A DNA stretch of 64,000 nt from Silanimonas sp021297925 (lineage in GTDB: Bacteria; Pseudomonadota; Gammaproteobacteria; Xanthomonadales; Xanthomonadaceae). The stretch lies in assembly GCA_027532825.1 (NCBI GenBank), contig JAPZTL010000003.1, positions 1-64,000 of the forward strand. The letters are read 5' to 3'. This document shows positions 1-8,680 of the stretch, piece after piece. Position numbers and translations under genes: made by a program. Each line of letters begins with the position of its first letter. Position 1 is the stretch's first letter. The notes beneath the pieces were generated by a model. It saw only the letters and a list, made by a program, of their open reading frames with translations. It was not told the DNA's origin and searched no databases.

Positions 1-330
1 GCTTCGCGTTCGGCGGCTTCGCGTTCGGCGGCTTCGCGTTCGGCGGCTTCGCGTTCGGCGGCTTCGCGTTCGGCGGCTTCGCGTTCGGCGGCTTCGCGTT
101 CGGCGGCTTCGCGTTCGGCGGCTTCGCGTACGGCGGCGTCGCGGACGGCGGCTTCGCGTTCGGCGGCTTCGAGGTCGGCCGCTTCGCGATCGGCGGCGTC
201 GCGATCGGCGGCTTCGAGTTCGGCGGCTTCGCGTTCGGCGGCTGCGAGTTCGGCCGCCTAGCGGTCGGCGGCTACCCGGTCGGCCGCAACGCGTTCGGCG
301 GCTTCGCGTTCGGCGGCTTCGGCGAGGGCC
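1..330. repeat. 15-bp tandem repeat array inside chpA
   Basis: About 22 head-to-tail copies of a 15-bp unit, GCTTCGCGTTCGGCG on the plus strand. The first eight copies (1-120) are identical; later copies diverge at one to five positions, and the array decays near 330. Read on the minus strand it encodes repeats of the type A-E-R-E-A, a charged alanine-rich helix. The unit is a multiple of three, so copy-number change would lengthen the linker without a frameshift. The array may extend past the left edge. It has no spacers, so it is not a CRISPR. Confidence 0.93.
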
Positions 331-3300
331 CGCTGTTGCCCGGCATAGGCGGCTTCGGCGTCGGCGTCGTCAGCCGGCGGCAGCAGGGGCCCGGTCGGAA
401 CGGCCGCTTCGTCGTTCATCGCCTCGACGGGCAGCACATCCAGCGTCGGGGCCAACGGAGCATCGGCCAGCGCATCGAGCGGCAGCGGGGTTTCCGCCGG
501 CGTCGACGGTTCGAGCGTCTCGATCGGGGCATCGAAACGCGGGATCTCCGTCGTGTCGATGCCACCGAGGTCGACCGGGACGATCGAGAGATCGTCGTGG
601 GGGATGATCGGCGCTCCCGCCTCCGGCAGCGCGTCGCGCGCGGCACGCAAGGCATCGGCGAGCGCCGGGAACTGCGGGAGTCTGGCCTCGGGCTCGGCGA
701 GCGCCTCCAGGGTCTGGCGGACTGCAAACGTGGCCTGCTCGACCAGCATGGCTTCATGCTCACCCGGCACGTGCTGGGCACCCATGGCGCGCTTGAGGTA
801 GCCCTCGAGCGGCGCGGTGACGCCGGTGATCGCGGCGACCTCGGTCATCGCGAAGGCACCGTTCATCGTGTGCACGGAGCGCAGGAGGCGATCCTCGACG
901 CGCTGCGGACCCCGGTCGCGGACCGCGCCCAGCCAGGCATCGACGACCTCGAGGTGACCCTCGACCTCGGGCCGCAGGATCTCAAGCAGCACCGGGTCCA
1001 GCGCGAACGACACGGCGTCGAGGACCGACTCGAACTCGGGGCGGAGCGTCCAAGCACTGGCCGCGCGGCGCGGCGGCCCGTCGAGGCCGGCCAACGCGTC
1101 GACGGGGAGCTCCACGCCGGGGCTGTCGGACACCGGGGCAGGAATGGCCTCCGCGGCTTCGGCGACCGCGGAAGCGACCGCCTCGGGGGCGGCCGGGGCC
1201 GGTGGCACGTACACCGCGTCCTCGCCGGCCGCGATGCGGTCGGCGACCGCCTTCAGTCCTTCGAGGTCGCCATAGCGCTCTTCACCGGCGAGGGAGGCGC
1301 GCAGGTCCGGCAGCTGGGCCGTCGCCGCCTCGACGAGAGCGAGGACCGCCGGGGACGCGGGGCGCGTGCCGTCGAGCACGCGGTTGAGCATGTTCTCGAT
1401 CTTCCAGCTGAACTCGCCGAGCTCATTGGCCCCGACGAGCCGGCCACTGCCCTTGAGCGTGTGGAAGACACGGCGGATCGGACGCAGGGCGTCGGCATGG
1501 TCGAGCCTCGCGCCCCACTCGGGCACCAGCTGGGCGAGGTTGTCGATCTCCTCGGCGAACTCCTCGAGGAAGACCTCCTGGATCTCGGTGTCGACGTCCT
1601 CGTTGGCCGCGGTGTCGAAACCGGACAGGCGCTCGCCGACGACGGCGGAACGGGAAACCGGCGCGGAAGCCGACCCGGAGGTTGCGGCGACCGGCGGCTC
1701 GGCCGGTTCGACAGGTGCCTCGACCGGGGACACGGGGGGAAGCGGTTCGGCCGCTGTGACCGCCGCCTCGACCGGGGACTCCGGCACCAGCGGTTCGGCC
1801 GCTGCGGCCGGCGCCCCGGCCGGCAAGGACTCCGCCTGCCCCGGTGCGGCGAGCGCCGGGACCGGCGCCGCCGGCAGCGGCCAGTAGCCGATCACCGCGA
1901 GGCTCTCGCGGGCGATGTTGAGGATCTGCTCGGGGTTCGGGCGACGATCGCGCACGGCTTCGAGGAAGTACTCGACGGACGCGAGCGCGTCCGCGAGTCG
2001 GTCGAGCTGCTGGCCGGTCGGGACGCGGCGCCGCTGGACGAGCTCGTCGACCGTGTAGCGCGAGATCGCCGTGAGAAGGTCGACCGCCGCGGGGACCTCG
2101 AGGATGCGCAGGGCGCCGGCGACCTCGGAGAGCAGCGGGGCGACCTCCTGGAGGCGCGAGTGGTCCCAGTGGGTCTCGACGAAGGCGACGAAGCAACCGC
2201 GGGCGGCGACGAAGTTCGACAGCGCCTCGCGGGCGACCACGTCCAGCACGGCACGCGCCTCCGCGGCCGGCAGCAGCGGCCTCGGGGCGTCGGCGGCGGC
2301 TTCCCCTTCGCCGAGGCGGGCCACCTGGTCGTCGAGCATGGCTTCGACGTAGAGCAGCGCACCGGCGATGTCGAGCAGTGCCGACTCGTCCGGCGCGCGG
2401 TGGCCCCCGGCGATGGCATTCATGGTGGCAAGCTGGTCGCGGACGACACGCTGCGGCACGCCGAGACCCAGCACGCCCAGCGTCTCCTTCACGCGGTCGA
2501 GGGTCTCGATCTGCGAATCCAAGTCGGCGACGACGCCGGAGGGGGCGCGCATGTGGAGGTCGAGCGCGTCCTTGACGCGCATCAGGTCCTCCTTGATCGC
2601 GTTCGTCACGGTCTCCAGCAGCGCGCGGTTGTGGCCGGCCATCGCGCTGCGCGCGTGCTCCATCTCGCGCTCGCTGGGCATGTAGTTCGCGAGTTCGAAG
2701 GTCGTGGCGACGTCGGCCAGGCGGCCGGAGGTCTCGGGCGCGTGGGCCGCGAAGTACAGCAGCTGGCGGGTGAGCTCGACCGGCGGCTGGATCCGGAAGG
2801 CGGCATCGCCTTCGTTCGCGAGGCGCTTGATCTCGCGCTCGACCTTGGCGAGGGCCTGCTGGTGGGTGCGTTCCACCGGGAAGACGCCGCGCGCCGCGGC
2901 ATCGAGCAGCGCCGACGCGATCCAGAACAGGCGACGCGCCGACTCGGCGCTGGTGAACTCGACGACCTGCTGGCACACATCGCCAAGGTCGCGCGCGGCG
3001 GCCCGGTCACCGTCCTTGAACCAGCGCAGCAGGGAGCCCTGGAAGATCTGGCTGGCCACCTCGGCACGACGCTTGACCTGTTCGGGGGGCAGCGGCACCG
3101 ACGGACCGCGCGCAACGGGCGGCAGCTCCACCCCGAGGTTGGGGGCGAACAGCATCGATTCGGCGACGCTCTTCTCGCCCCGCGCCCCGCGCAGGTCGTT
3201 CAGCAGGGGCAACAGCACGAGGGGGATGTCGCGGAAACCGGTCTGCAGGCGCTCAAGGTAGTCGGGCAGTTGGACGATGCCACGCATCAGCGCGGTGAAG

Positions 3301-3569
3301 GCCGCATCGCGGTCCCTGATGCCGCCGGCGACCAGCGACTTGGCGAGAGCGTGCATTTCCTCGGCCACCATCGCCGCGCCATACAGCTCGACCATGCGCA
3401 GCGCGCCATGCACCTGGTCGAGGCCGTTGGCGCAAAGGACGAGCTGGGCCGGGTCCTGGCCGCCCTCGACATAGGCCTCGAGGGCCTCCCGGGCCAGCTT
3501 GAGGGTCTCGTCGATCTCCGGCTTGACCCAGGTCAGCGTGGTGTAGTCGTTCTGGTCTTGCAGACGCAT
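258..3569 (-). CDS. chpA: ChpA-type chemotaxis histidine kinase, N-terminal part, ending at an in-frame TAG
   Basis: This is the N-terminal 1103 residues of the hybrid kinase of the Pil-Chp system, which controls type IV pilus twitching. A FimL-like helical region fills roughly residues 1-550. Two Hpt domains follow: one near residue 700 with the phospho-acceptor motif HTLKGSGR, and a second near 895 with HTMNGA. Pro/Ala/Val-rich linkers separate them. ChpA proteins normally continue with more Hpt domains, an ATPase core, CheW and receiver domains, which would lie beyond the left edge. Here a TAG (258-260) interrupts the frame inside the 15-bp repeats where neighbouring units read GAG or GAA, and the frame stays open beyond it to position 1. 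The gene may be nonsense-mutated or the base may be an assembly error. It lies downstream of pilJ. Confidence 0.85.
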   Translation of the reverse strand: MRLQDQNDYTTLTWVKPEIDETLKLAREALEAYVEGGQDPAQLVLCANGLDQVHGALRMVELYGAAMVAEEMHALAKSLVAGGIRDRDAAFTALMRGIVQLPDYLERLQTGFRDIPLVLLPLLNDLRGARGEKSVAESMLFAPNLGVELPPVARGPSVPLPPEQVKRRAEVASQIFQGSLLRWFKDGDRAAARDLGDVCQQVVEFTSAESARRLFWIASALLDAAARGVFPVERTHQQALAKVEREIKRLANEGDAAFRIQPPVELTRQLLYFAAHAPETSGRLADVATTFELANYMPSEREMEHARSAMAGHNRALLETVTNAIKEDLMRVKDALDLHMRAPSGVVADLDSQIETLDRVKETLGVLGLGVPQRVVRDQLATMNAIAGGHRAPDESALLDIAGALLYVEAMLDDQVARLGEGEAAADAPRPLLPAAEARAVLDVVAREALSNFVAARGCFVAFVETHWDHSRLQEVAPLLSEVAGALRILEVPAAVDLLTAISRYTVDELVQRRRVPTGQQLDRLADALASVEYFLEAVRDRRPNPEQILNIARESLAVIGYWPLPAAPVPALAAPGQAESLPAGAPAAAAEPLVPESPVEAAVTAAEPLPPVSPVEAPVEPAEPPVAATSGSASAPVSRSAVVGERLSGFDTAANEDVDTEIQEVFLEEFAEEIDNLAQLVPEWGARLDHADALRPIRRVFHTLKGSGRLVGANELGEFSWKIENMLNRVLDGTRPASPAVLALVEAATAQLPDLRASLAGEERYGDLEGLKAVADRIAAGEDAVYVPPAPAAPEAVASAVAEAAEAIPAPVSDSPGVELPVDALAGLDGPPRRAASAWTLRPEFESVLDAVSFALDPVLLEILRPEVEGHLEVVDAWLGAVRDRGPQRVEDRLLRSVHTMNGAFAMTEVAAITGVTAPLEGYLKRAMGAQHVPGEHEAMLVEQATFAVRQTLEALAEPEARLPQFPALADALRAARDALPEAGAPIIPHDDLSIVPVDLGGIDTTEIPRFDAPIETLEPSTPAETPLPLDALADAPLAPTLDVLPVEAMNDEAAVPTGPLLPPADDADAEAAYAGQQRALAEAAEREAAERVAADRVAADR

Positions 3570-3647
3570 CGTGCGCTCTCTTTCCTCGTTCGGCCGCCGT
3601 CCCTGGCCGCGTCAAACTCGTGCCGCGGCCGGAGCCGCGGCGGCGCG

Positions 3648-5681
3648 TCAATCGGGCAGCTTGAAGTCGGCGACGGAGCGGCGCAGGTCGGCGGCGAGCT
3701 GGGCCAGGTTGCCGATCGACTCGGCCGTCTGGCTCGCACCCTGCGAGGTCTGCGTGGTGATCTCCTGGATGACGGTCATCGTCGCGGTGATGTTCGTCGC
3801 GGCGGCGGACTGCTGGCGCGACGCCTGCGAGATGCCTTCGATGAGTCCGGCGAGGTCGTTCGACACCTTCTCGATCTCGACCAGCGCAAGGCCGGCGTCC
3901 TCGGCGAGGCGGGCACCGGCGACCACTTCGGCGGTGGTCTGCTCCATCGAGCTCACCGCTTCGTTGGTGTCGCTCTGGATGGTGGCCACCAGCGTCTCGA
4001 TGCGCTTGGTGGCGTTCGAGGCGCGTTCGGCGAGTCGCTGCACTTCGTCGGCCACGACCGCGAAGCCGCGGCCCGCTTCACCGGCGGAGGCCGCCTGGAT
4101 GGCGGCGTTCAGCGCGAGGATGTTCGTCTGTTCCGAGATGTCGTTGATGAGCTCGATGATCGAGCCGATTTCCTGCGAACTCTCGCCGAGGCGCTTGATG
4201 CGCTTCGAGGTTTCCTGGATCTGGTCACGGATGTTGTCCATGCCCTGGATCGTCTGGCGCACCACTTCGGCGCCCTTGGCGGCGATCTGCACGGAGCGCT
4301 GGGCCACGTCGGCCGATTCGGCCGAGTTCTTCGAGACTTCGTCGATGCTGGCCGCGATTTCGCTGATCTTCGCCGAGGCCGAGGTGATCTGCTGCGCCTG
4401 GTGCTCGGCGGCGTCGGCGAGGTGCATGGCCGTCGCCTGCGTCTCCTGCGCGGCGGCGGCCACCTGCACGGCGGTCTCGTTGATCGTGCCGACGAGGGCG
4501 CGGAGCTGGTCGATGGCGAAGTTGATCGAGTCGGCGATCGCGCCGGTGATGTCCTCGGTCACCGTCGCCTTGGCGGTCAGGTCGCCCTCGGCGAGCGAGC
4601 CCATCTCGTCCAGCAGGCGCAGGATCGCCTCCTGGTTGCGCTGGTTGAGCTCAGTGGCGGCGCGCTCGCGGCGGCGGCCTTCCGAGAAGATCGTGGACAG
4701 AAGGCCGACGAGGCCGATGACCAGGAGCGAGCCGGCGCCGAAGGCCCACCAGTTGTTGGGGAACACGCGGGTCAGGTTCGCGTTGCCGAAGGCGTTCGCC
4801 AGCGCGGCGCTATTCTCGCCCAGCAGCTCGGCATCGCCCGACAGCACCTCGCCGGCGGCCTGCACCGCGAACAGGTTCGGGGCGGCGGCGAGGATGGCAT
4901 CGAGCTCCTTCTGCGCGTCGGCGAACTGGGTCTCCACGGCCTGCACCGCGGTGCGGGCGGCCTGCGACGTGACGGCCTCGACGCCGAGGTCGTCGTTGCC
5001 ACCCTTCAGGCCGGCCAGCACCTGGGAGAACAGCGCGGCGTCGCGCGACAGCGCATCGGACTGGTCGGAACCCGAGCGGATTTCCGCGACGCGCTGCGCC
5101 ATGCGGTTGGCCAGCACGATCTGGCGGTTGGCGAAGTACACCTGGGTCGCCGGGGCGCCGGCGTCGGCCATGGCGCGCACGACCTCGTCGAGACGGGCCG
5201 TGATGCGCGGGATGCGGCCGGTGAAGGAGTCCGCCGTCTGCGACAGCGAGAGGATCTCGTTCTGGGCCGCGAGGATGCGGTCGGTGTCGGCGGACATGCG
5301 CGTCCAGGTGCCCGAAACCCGCCCCAGCGCGGCCCCGACCTGCGGCATGAGGACGCTGCCCTTGTAGCCCGGGATGCCCTTGTCGCCGCTGCCATCGTTC
5401 AGGGCACCGACCGCGTCGGTGATGGCCCCCCGCGTGCCCTGCAGTTCGGCGAAGGCCTCTTCGCGGCCGTTGATGGCCTCGCCGGCGAATCGGCCGAGCT
5501 TCTGCGCGTCCACCTGGAGGCCGAACGCAAGCGCCGAGGCGCTGGCCACCTGGTTCGCGTAGTACGCGGCGACGAGGAAGTTCGCGAGGAACACGACCGC
5601 GGAGATGGCCAGCACGACGGCCCAGGCGCGGACGCCAACGCGGCGAAGGCGGTCCTGGAGGGTGACTTTCGTAGCGCTCAT
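3648..5681 (-). CDS. pilJ: PilJ, methyl-accepting chemotaxis protein of the type IV pilus system
   Basis: A transmembrane chemoreceptor that signals to the ChpA kinase through PilI. The 677-residue product has a TM helix at about 19-42, a periplasmic sensor region of about 265 residues, and a second TM near 310-330. A HAMP-like linker and the cytoplasmic four-helix signalling domain follow. The conserved hairpin tip around residues 515-550 is clear, with NAAIQAASAGEAGRGFAVVA followed by DEVQRLAER. The length matches PilJ of Pseudomonas and Xanthomonas. It sits 31 bp after pilI and 78 bp before chpA, all on the minus strand, so it is read as one operon with them. Confidence 0.94.
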   Translation of the reverse strand: MSATKVTLQDRLRRVGVRAWAVVLAISAVVFLANFLVAAYYANQVASASALAFGLQVDAQKLGRFAGEAINGREEAFAELQGTRGAITDAVGALNDGSGDKGIPGYKGSVLMPQVGAALGRVSGTWTRMSADTDRILAAQNEILSLSQTADSFTGRIPRITARLDEVVRAMADAGAPATQVYFANRQIVLANRMAQRVAEIRSGSDQSDALSRDAALFSQVLAGLKGGNDDLGVEAVTSQAARTAVQAVETQFADAQKELDAILAAAPNLFAVQAAGEVLSGDAELLGENSAALANAFGNANLTRVFPNNWWAFGAGSLLVIGLVGLLSTIFSEGRRRERAATELNQRNQEAILRLLDEMGSLAEGDLTAKATVTEDITGAIADSINFAIDQLRALVGTINETAVQVAAAAQETQATAMHLADAAEHQAQQITSASAKISEIAASIDEVSKNSAESADVAQRSVQIAAKGAEVVRQTIQGMDNIRDQIQETSKRIKRLGESSQEIGSIIELINDISEQTNILALNAAIQAASAGEAGRGFAVVADEVQRLAERASNATKRIETLVATIQSDTNEAVSSMEQTTAEVVAGARLAEDAGLALVEIEKVSNDLAGLIEGISQASRQQSAAATNITATMTVIQEITTQTSQGASQTAESIGNLAQLAADLRRSVADFKLPD

Positions 5682-5712
5682 TGCAGTGGACCTCGGATCG
5701 GGATCGGTGGAC

Positions 5713-6246
5713 TCAGGCCGCGGCCTGGCGGAATTCGGGGGTGCGGGACAGCAGCGGGATGTCGAGGACGCCCCAGATGGCGTCGCCCAATCGATAGGCG
5801 CGGGCGACGACGTGGGCGTAGCGGCCCTCGAAGGATTCCGGGCGGTCGACGAGGTGCGAGTCGTTGAAGGACCGCTGGCCGTAAAGCTCGTCGATGAGCA
5901 GGATGACGTTGCCGCCCGGCTGCTTCACCAGCAGGCAGCGCTGGCCCTCGTTGACGACGCTGCGCTCGCCCTCGAGGAACTGCTTGAGATCGACGACGCC
6001 GTAGAGGCTGCCACGGATGTTGGCCAGCCCCAGCATCCAAGGCTGGGAGCCCGGCACGGTCGTCAGGACCGGGAGGCTGAGGATTTCGACCACTTCGCCG
6101 AAGGCGCCGACCAGCCGGTGCCGACCGACGCGGAACCCGACCCCGCGCCAATGCCCGGGGGCCTCGACGAGCTCGGGGCGGCCGGGCTGGTGGGCCAGCG
6201 AGCGGCGTTCGTAGTCGAGCAGGAGGTCGAAGGGGGCGAGGCTCAT
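5713..6246 (-). CDS. pilI: PilI, CheW-like adaptor
   Basis: A single CheW-domain protein of 177 residues that should couple PilJ to the ChpA kinase in the cytoplasm. The CheW signatures are visible: a GVGFRVGRHRLVGAF strand early, LANIRGSLYGVVDL in the middle, and LLVKQPGGNVILLIDELYG after it. Its ATG overlaps the TGA of pilG in an ATGA arrangement, which suggests translational coupling. The identification rests on both the domain and the pilG-pilI-pilJ-chpA order. Confidence 0.92.
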   Translation of the reverse strand: MSLAPFDLLLDYERRSLAHQPGRPELVEAPGHWRGVGFRVGRHRLVGAFGEVVEILSLPVLTTVPGSQPWMLGLANIRGSLYGVVDLKQFLEGERSVVNEGQRCLLVKQPGGNVILLIDELYGQRSFNDSHLVDRPESFEGRYAHVVARAYRLGDAIWGVLDIPLLSRTPEFRQAAA

Positions 6247-6644
6247 GGGGCGTGCACGTAACGGCGGACGGCGTCCAGGAGCTCGTCGCGGGTGAAGGGC
6301 TTCGTCAGGTAGTCCTCGGAGCCGACGATGCGGCCGCGGGCCTTGTCGAAGAGACCGTCCTTCGAGGACAGCATGATCACCGGCGTGCCCCGGAACAGCT
6401 GGTTGGCCTTGATCAGCGCGCAGGTCTGATACCCGTCGAGGCGGGGCATCATGATGTCGACGAAGATGAGGTGGGGCTGCACTTCGGCGATGCGGCCGAG
6501 CGCCTGGAAGCCGTCGTCGGCGGTGACGACCTCCGCGCCCTCCCTCTTCAGGAGGGTCTCCGCGGTGCGCCGGATGGTCCTCGAGTCATCGATCACCATG
6601 ACCCGCAGGCCCGCCAGGGCACCGGCCTCGTTGCTGTCTGTCAT
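6243..6644 (-). CDS. pilG: PilG, single-domain response regulator
   Basis: A stand-alone receiver domain of 133 residues; PilG promotes pilus extension in the Pil-Chp pathway. The acidic pair is at Asp19-Asp20, the phospho-acceptor is Asp63 in FVDIMMPRLDGYQ, and the switch Lys lies in LTKPF. The stretch VIMLSSKDGLFDKARGRIVG is characteristic of PilG rather than PilH. I chose the ATG at 6644 because the longer frame upstream is Pro/Gly-rich shadow sequence. PilH, which follows PilG in Pseudomonas, is absent between this gene and pilI. Confidence 0.93.
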   Translation of the reverse strand: MTDSNEAGALAGLRVMVIDDSRTIRRTAETLLKREGAEVVTADDGFQALGRIAEVQPHLIFVDIMMPRLDGYQTCALIKANQLFRGTPVIMLSSKDGLFDKARGRIVGSEDYLTKPFTRDELLDAVRRYVHAP

Positions 6645-6709
6645 TGCGTTCCCCACGACGTGCGATCGGCCGGGGTCGGGCCCGGGGCCCGGAACGTCCG
6701 GCAATCCAA

Positions 6710-6740
6710 GCTATATCCCAGCGTCAAGAAAATGTGTCAA
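6710..6740 (-). promoter_or_regulatory. candidate sigma-70 promoter for the pil-chp operon
   Basis: On the minus strand TTGACA (6740-6735) is followed after 19 bp by TATAGC (6715-6710). This would place the transcript start about 60 nt before the pilG ATG, in the divergent gap between pilG and gshB. The -35 is perfect but the spacer is longer than the ideal 17. A second TTGACG lies inside the spacer, so the exact -35 is uncertain. Confidence 0.4.
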
Positions 6741-6830
6741 GCCCGCGCGGTGTCTGGACTTCCGGCGTCGCTTCGGGCAGGACGCCCCCTGCTACCCTTG
6801 TCTGCTGCCGCCCCACCGGAGCCTTTCGGA

Positions 6831-7778
6831 ATGCATCGTCGCCTCGCCGTCGTGATGGACCCCATCGCAGGCATCAAAATCGTGAAGGACAGCACATTCG
6901 CGATGCTGCTCGAGGCCCAGCGCCGGGGGTGGGCGCTGCACTACGTCGTCCCGGGCAGCCTCGGGATGCGGGGCGGCACGGCGGGCGGTCGACTGGCCCC
7001 GCTGGCGGTGAAGGACGACAAGGCGGGCTGGTTCCAGCTCGGGGACGCGGCGTGGACCCCGCTGTCGGCCATGGACCTCGTGCTGATGCGCAAGGACCCG
7101 CCGGTCGATGCGGACTTCCTCCACGACACCCAGGTCCTCAGCGCCGCCGCCGCGCAGGGCGCCCGGGTGTGCAACGACCCGGCCGGGCTCCGCGACCTCA
7201 ACGAGAAGCTGGCGGCGCTGCTCTTCCCGGACTGCATCCCGCCGACGCTGGTAAGCCGGGAAGCGCCCGAGTTCAAGGCCTTCGCGGCCGAGCACGGCGA
7301 GATCGTGCTGAAGACCTTGGACGGGATGGGCGGCCGTTCGATCTTCCGCAGCCGCCGCGGCGACCCCAACCTCAACGTCATCCTCGAGACCCTGACGGCC
7401 GACGGCCGCCACCTGGCGATGGCGCAGCGCTTCCTGCCGGAGATCGCCGACGGCGACAAGCGCGTGCTGCTGGTGGACGGCGTGCCGGTCTCGCACTGCC
7501 TCGCGCGCATCCCGCAGGGCGACGAGTTCCGCGGCAACTTGGCAGCCGGCGGCCGCGGCGAGGTCCGGACCCTGACGGCGAGGGACCGCGAGATCGCCGA
7601 GCGCGTGGGGCCGGAACTGCGTCGCCGGGGCATGCAGTTCGTCGGGCTGGACGTCATCGGGGGTTACCTCACCGAGGTCAACGTCACCAGTCCGACCTGC
7701 ATCCGGGAGATCGATGCCGGGGCCGGCCTGAACATCGCCGGCCTGCTGTTCGATGCACTGGAGCGCGACGCGGGGTGA
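6831..7778 (+). CDS. gshB: Glutathione synthetase
   Basis: Joins gamma-glutamylcysteine and glycine using ATP, the last step of glutathione synthesis in the cytosol. The 315-residue product has the prokaryotic GshB N-terminal domain (VVMDPIAGIKIVKDSTFAML) and an ATP-grasp domain with the glycine-rich loop LDGMGGRSIF near residue 163. The Mg-binding stretch ENVTSPTC-like motif reads EVNVTSPTCIREID near 282. The ATG at 6831 follows a GGAG-containing leader; the frame upstream of it is antisense to pilG. It is divergent from pilG, and its stop overlaps the start of the next gene. Confidence 0.95.
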   Translation: MHRRLAVVMDPIAGIKIVKDSTFAMLLEAQRRGWALHYVVPGSLGMRGGTAGGRLAPLAVKDDKAGWFQLGDAAWTPLSAMDLVLMRKDPPVDADFLHDTQVLSAAAAQGARVCNDPAGLRDLNEKLAALLFPDCIPPTLVSREAPEFKAFAAEHGEIVLKTLDGMGGRSIFRSRRGDPNLNVILETLTADGRHLAMAQRFLPEIADGDKRVLLVDGVPVSHCLARIPQGDEFRGNLAAGGRGEVRTLTARDREIAERVGPELRRRGMQFVGLDVIGGYLTEVNVTSPTCIREIDAGAGLNIAGLLFDALERDAG

Positions 7779-8674
7779 CGCGAACGACCGCCTCCCGGCC
7801 CAACGCCGCGCCCGCCCCGGCCGCGCCCGGGGCGCCGCAGCGGCTCGCGGCCACGACCCTGCTCGCCCTCGCCGCCCTGGCGATCGCGATCCTGGGCGTG
7901 AGCTTTGGACGCGACGACGCGGCGCCGATCACCCCGACCCTCGACGTGATCCTGACGGAGACCACCAGCGACCAGCGGCCGGAGCGGGCCGATTTCCTCG
8001 CCCAAGCCCGGAACCAGGGCGGGGGCGAGCACGACGAGGCCCGCCGTCCGCGGGAAGCGGTCAGCGCGCCGGTTCCGAGGCCCGAGGACGGGATCGCCCC
8101 GGTGCCGATCCGGGCGCAGTCGCCCCTCGCGCAGGACGCCCGCCCGGAGCCGGTGGTGACCTCGCGCGCGGCGACGCCCGAGCGCGCGCCCGACCTCGCG
8201 CCCCGGCCCGACACGCCGCCGTCGACGCTCCCGCTGGGCGAGCAGCTCGTCGAACAGCAGATCGAGATGGCCCGGCTGGCGGCCGAGATCGAACGCCGCG
8301 AGGCCCGCTACGCCAAGCGACCCAAGCGCAAGTTCGTCTCGGCCAGCACCGAGGAGTACGCCTACGCGCAGTACCTCAAGCAGTGGGTGGAGCGGGTCGA
8401 ACGGGTGGGCAACGCGAACTATCCGGAGCGTGCCCGCGCCGCCCGGTTGGAAGGCACGCTGGTGATGACCGTGGCGGTGCGCCGGAACGGCAGCGTCGAG
8501 TCCATCGTGCTGAACACGCCGAGCCGCCACGAAACGCTGAACCAGGCCGCCCGGCGCATCGTCGGCCTGGCCGCGCCCTTCCCCGCCGTGCCGCAACAGG
8601 GCGAATCCGTGGACGTGCTCCACATCACCCGCACCTGGGTGTTCAAGAACGGCGAGGTGAGCAGCGGGGAGTGA
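7775..8674 (+). CDS. tonB: TonB-like energy transducer
   Basis: A 299-residue inner-membrane protein expected to pass proton-motive energy to outer-membrane TonB-dependent receptors. It has a short cytoplasmic start, one TM helix at about 25-45, and a long Pro/Arg/Glu-rich periplasmic linker. The C-terminal TonB domain carries NANYPERARAARLEGTLVM and NGSVESIVLNTPS. The GTG start overlaps the gshB stop (GTGA), so the two genes are probably co-translated. A receptor that could use it lies at 60.8 kb, although receptors elsewhere in the genome are equally possible partners. Confidence 0.88.
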   Translation: MTRTTASRPNAAPAPAAPGAPQRLAATTLLALAALAIAILGVSFGRDDAAPITPTLDVILTETTSDQRPERADFLAQARNQGGGEHDEARRPREAVSAPVPRPEDGIAPVPIRAQSPLAQDARPEPVVTSRAATPERAPDLAPRPDTPPSTLPLGEQLVEQQIEMARLAAEIERREARYAKRPKRKFVSASTEEYAYAQYLKQWVERVERVGNANYPERARAARLEGTLVMTVAVRRNGSVESIVLNTPSRHETLNQAARRIVGLAAPFPAVPQQGESVDVLHITRTWVFKNGEVSSGE

Positions 8675-8680
8675 CGCGGG

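Noticed and set aside
1..330. Possible CRISPR array
   Set aside because: Units are contiguous 15-mers with no spacers and lie in frame within chpA.
336..5867. 1843-codon plus-strand open frame opposite chpA and pilJ
   Set aside because: It is antisense to two well-supported genes. Its translation is Arg/Gly/His-rich with no domains, a usual artefact of high-GC codon use.
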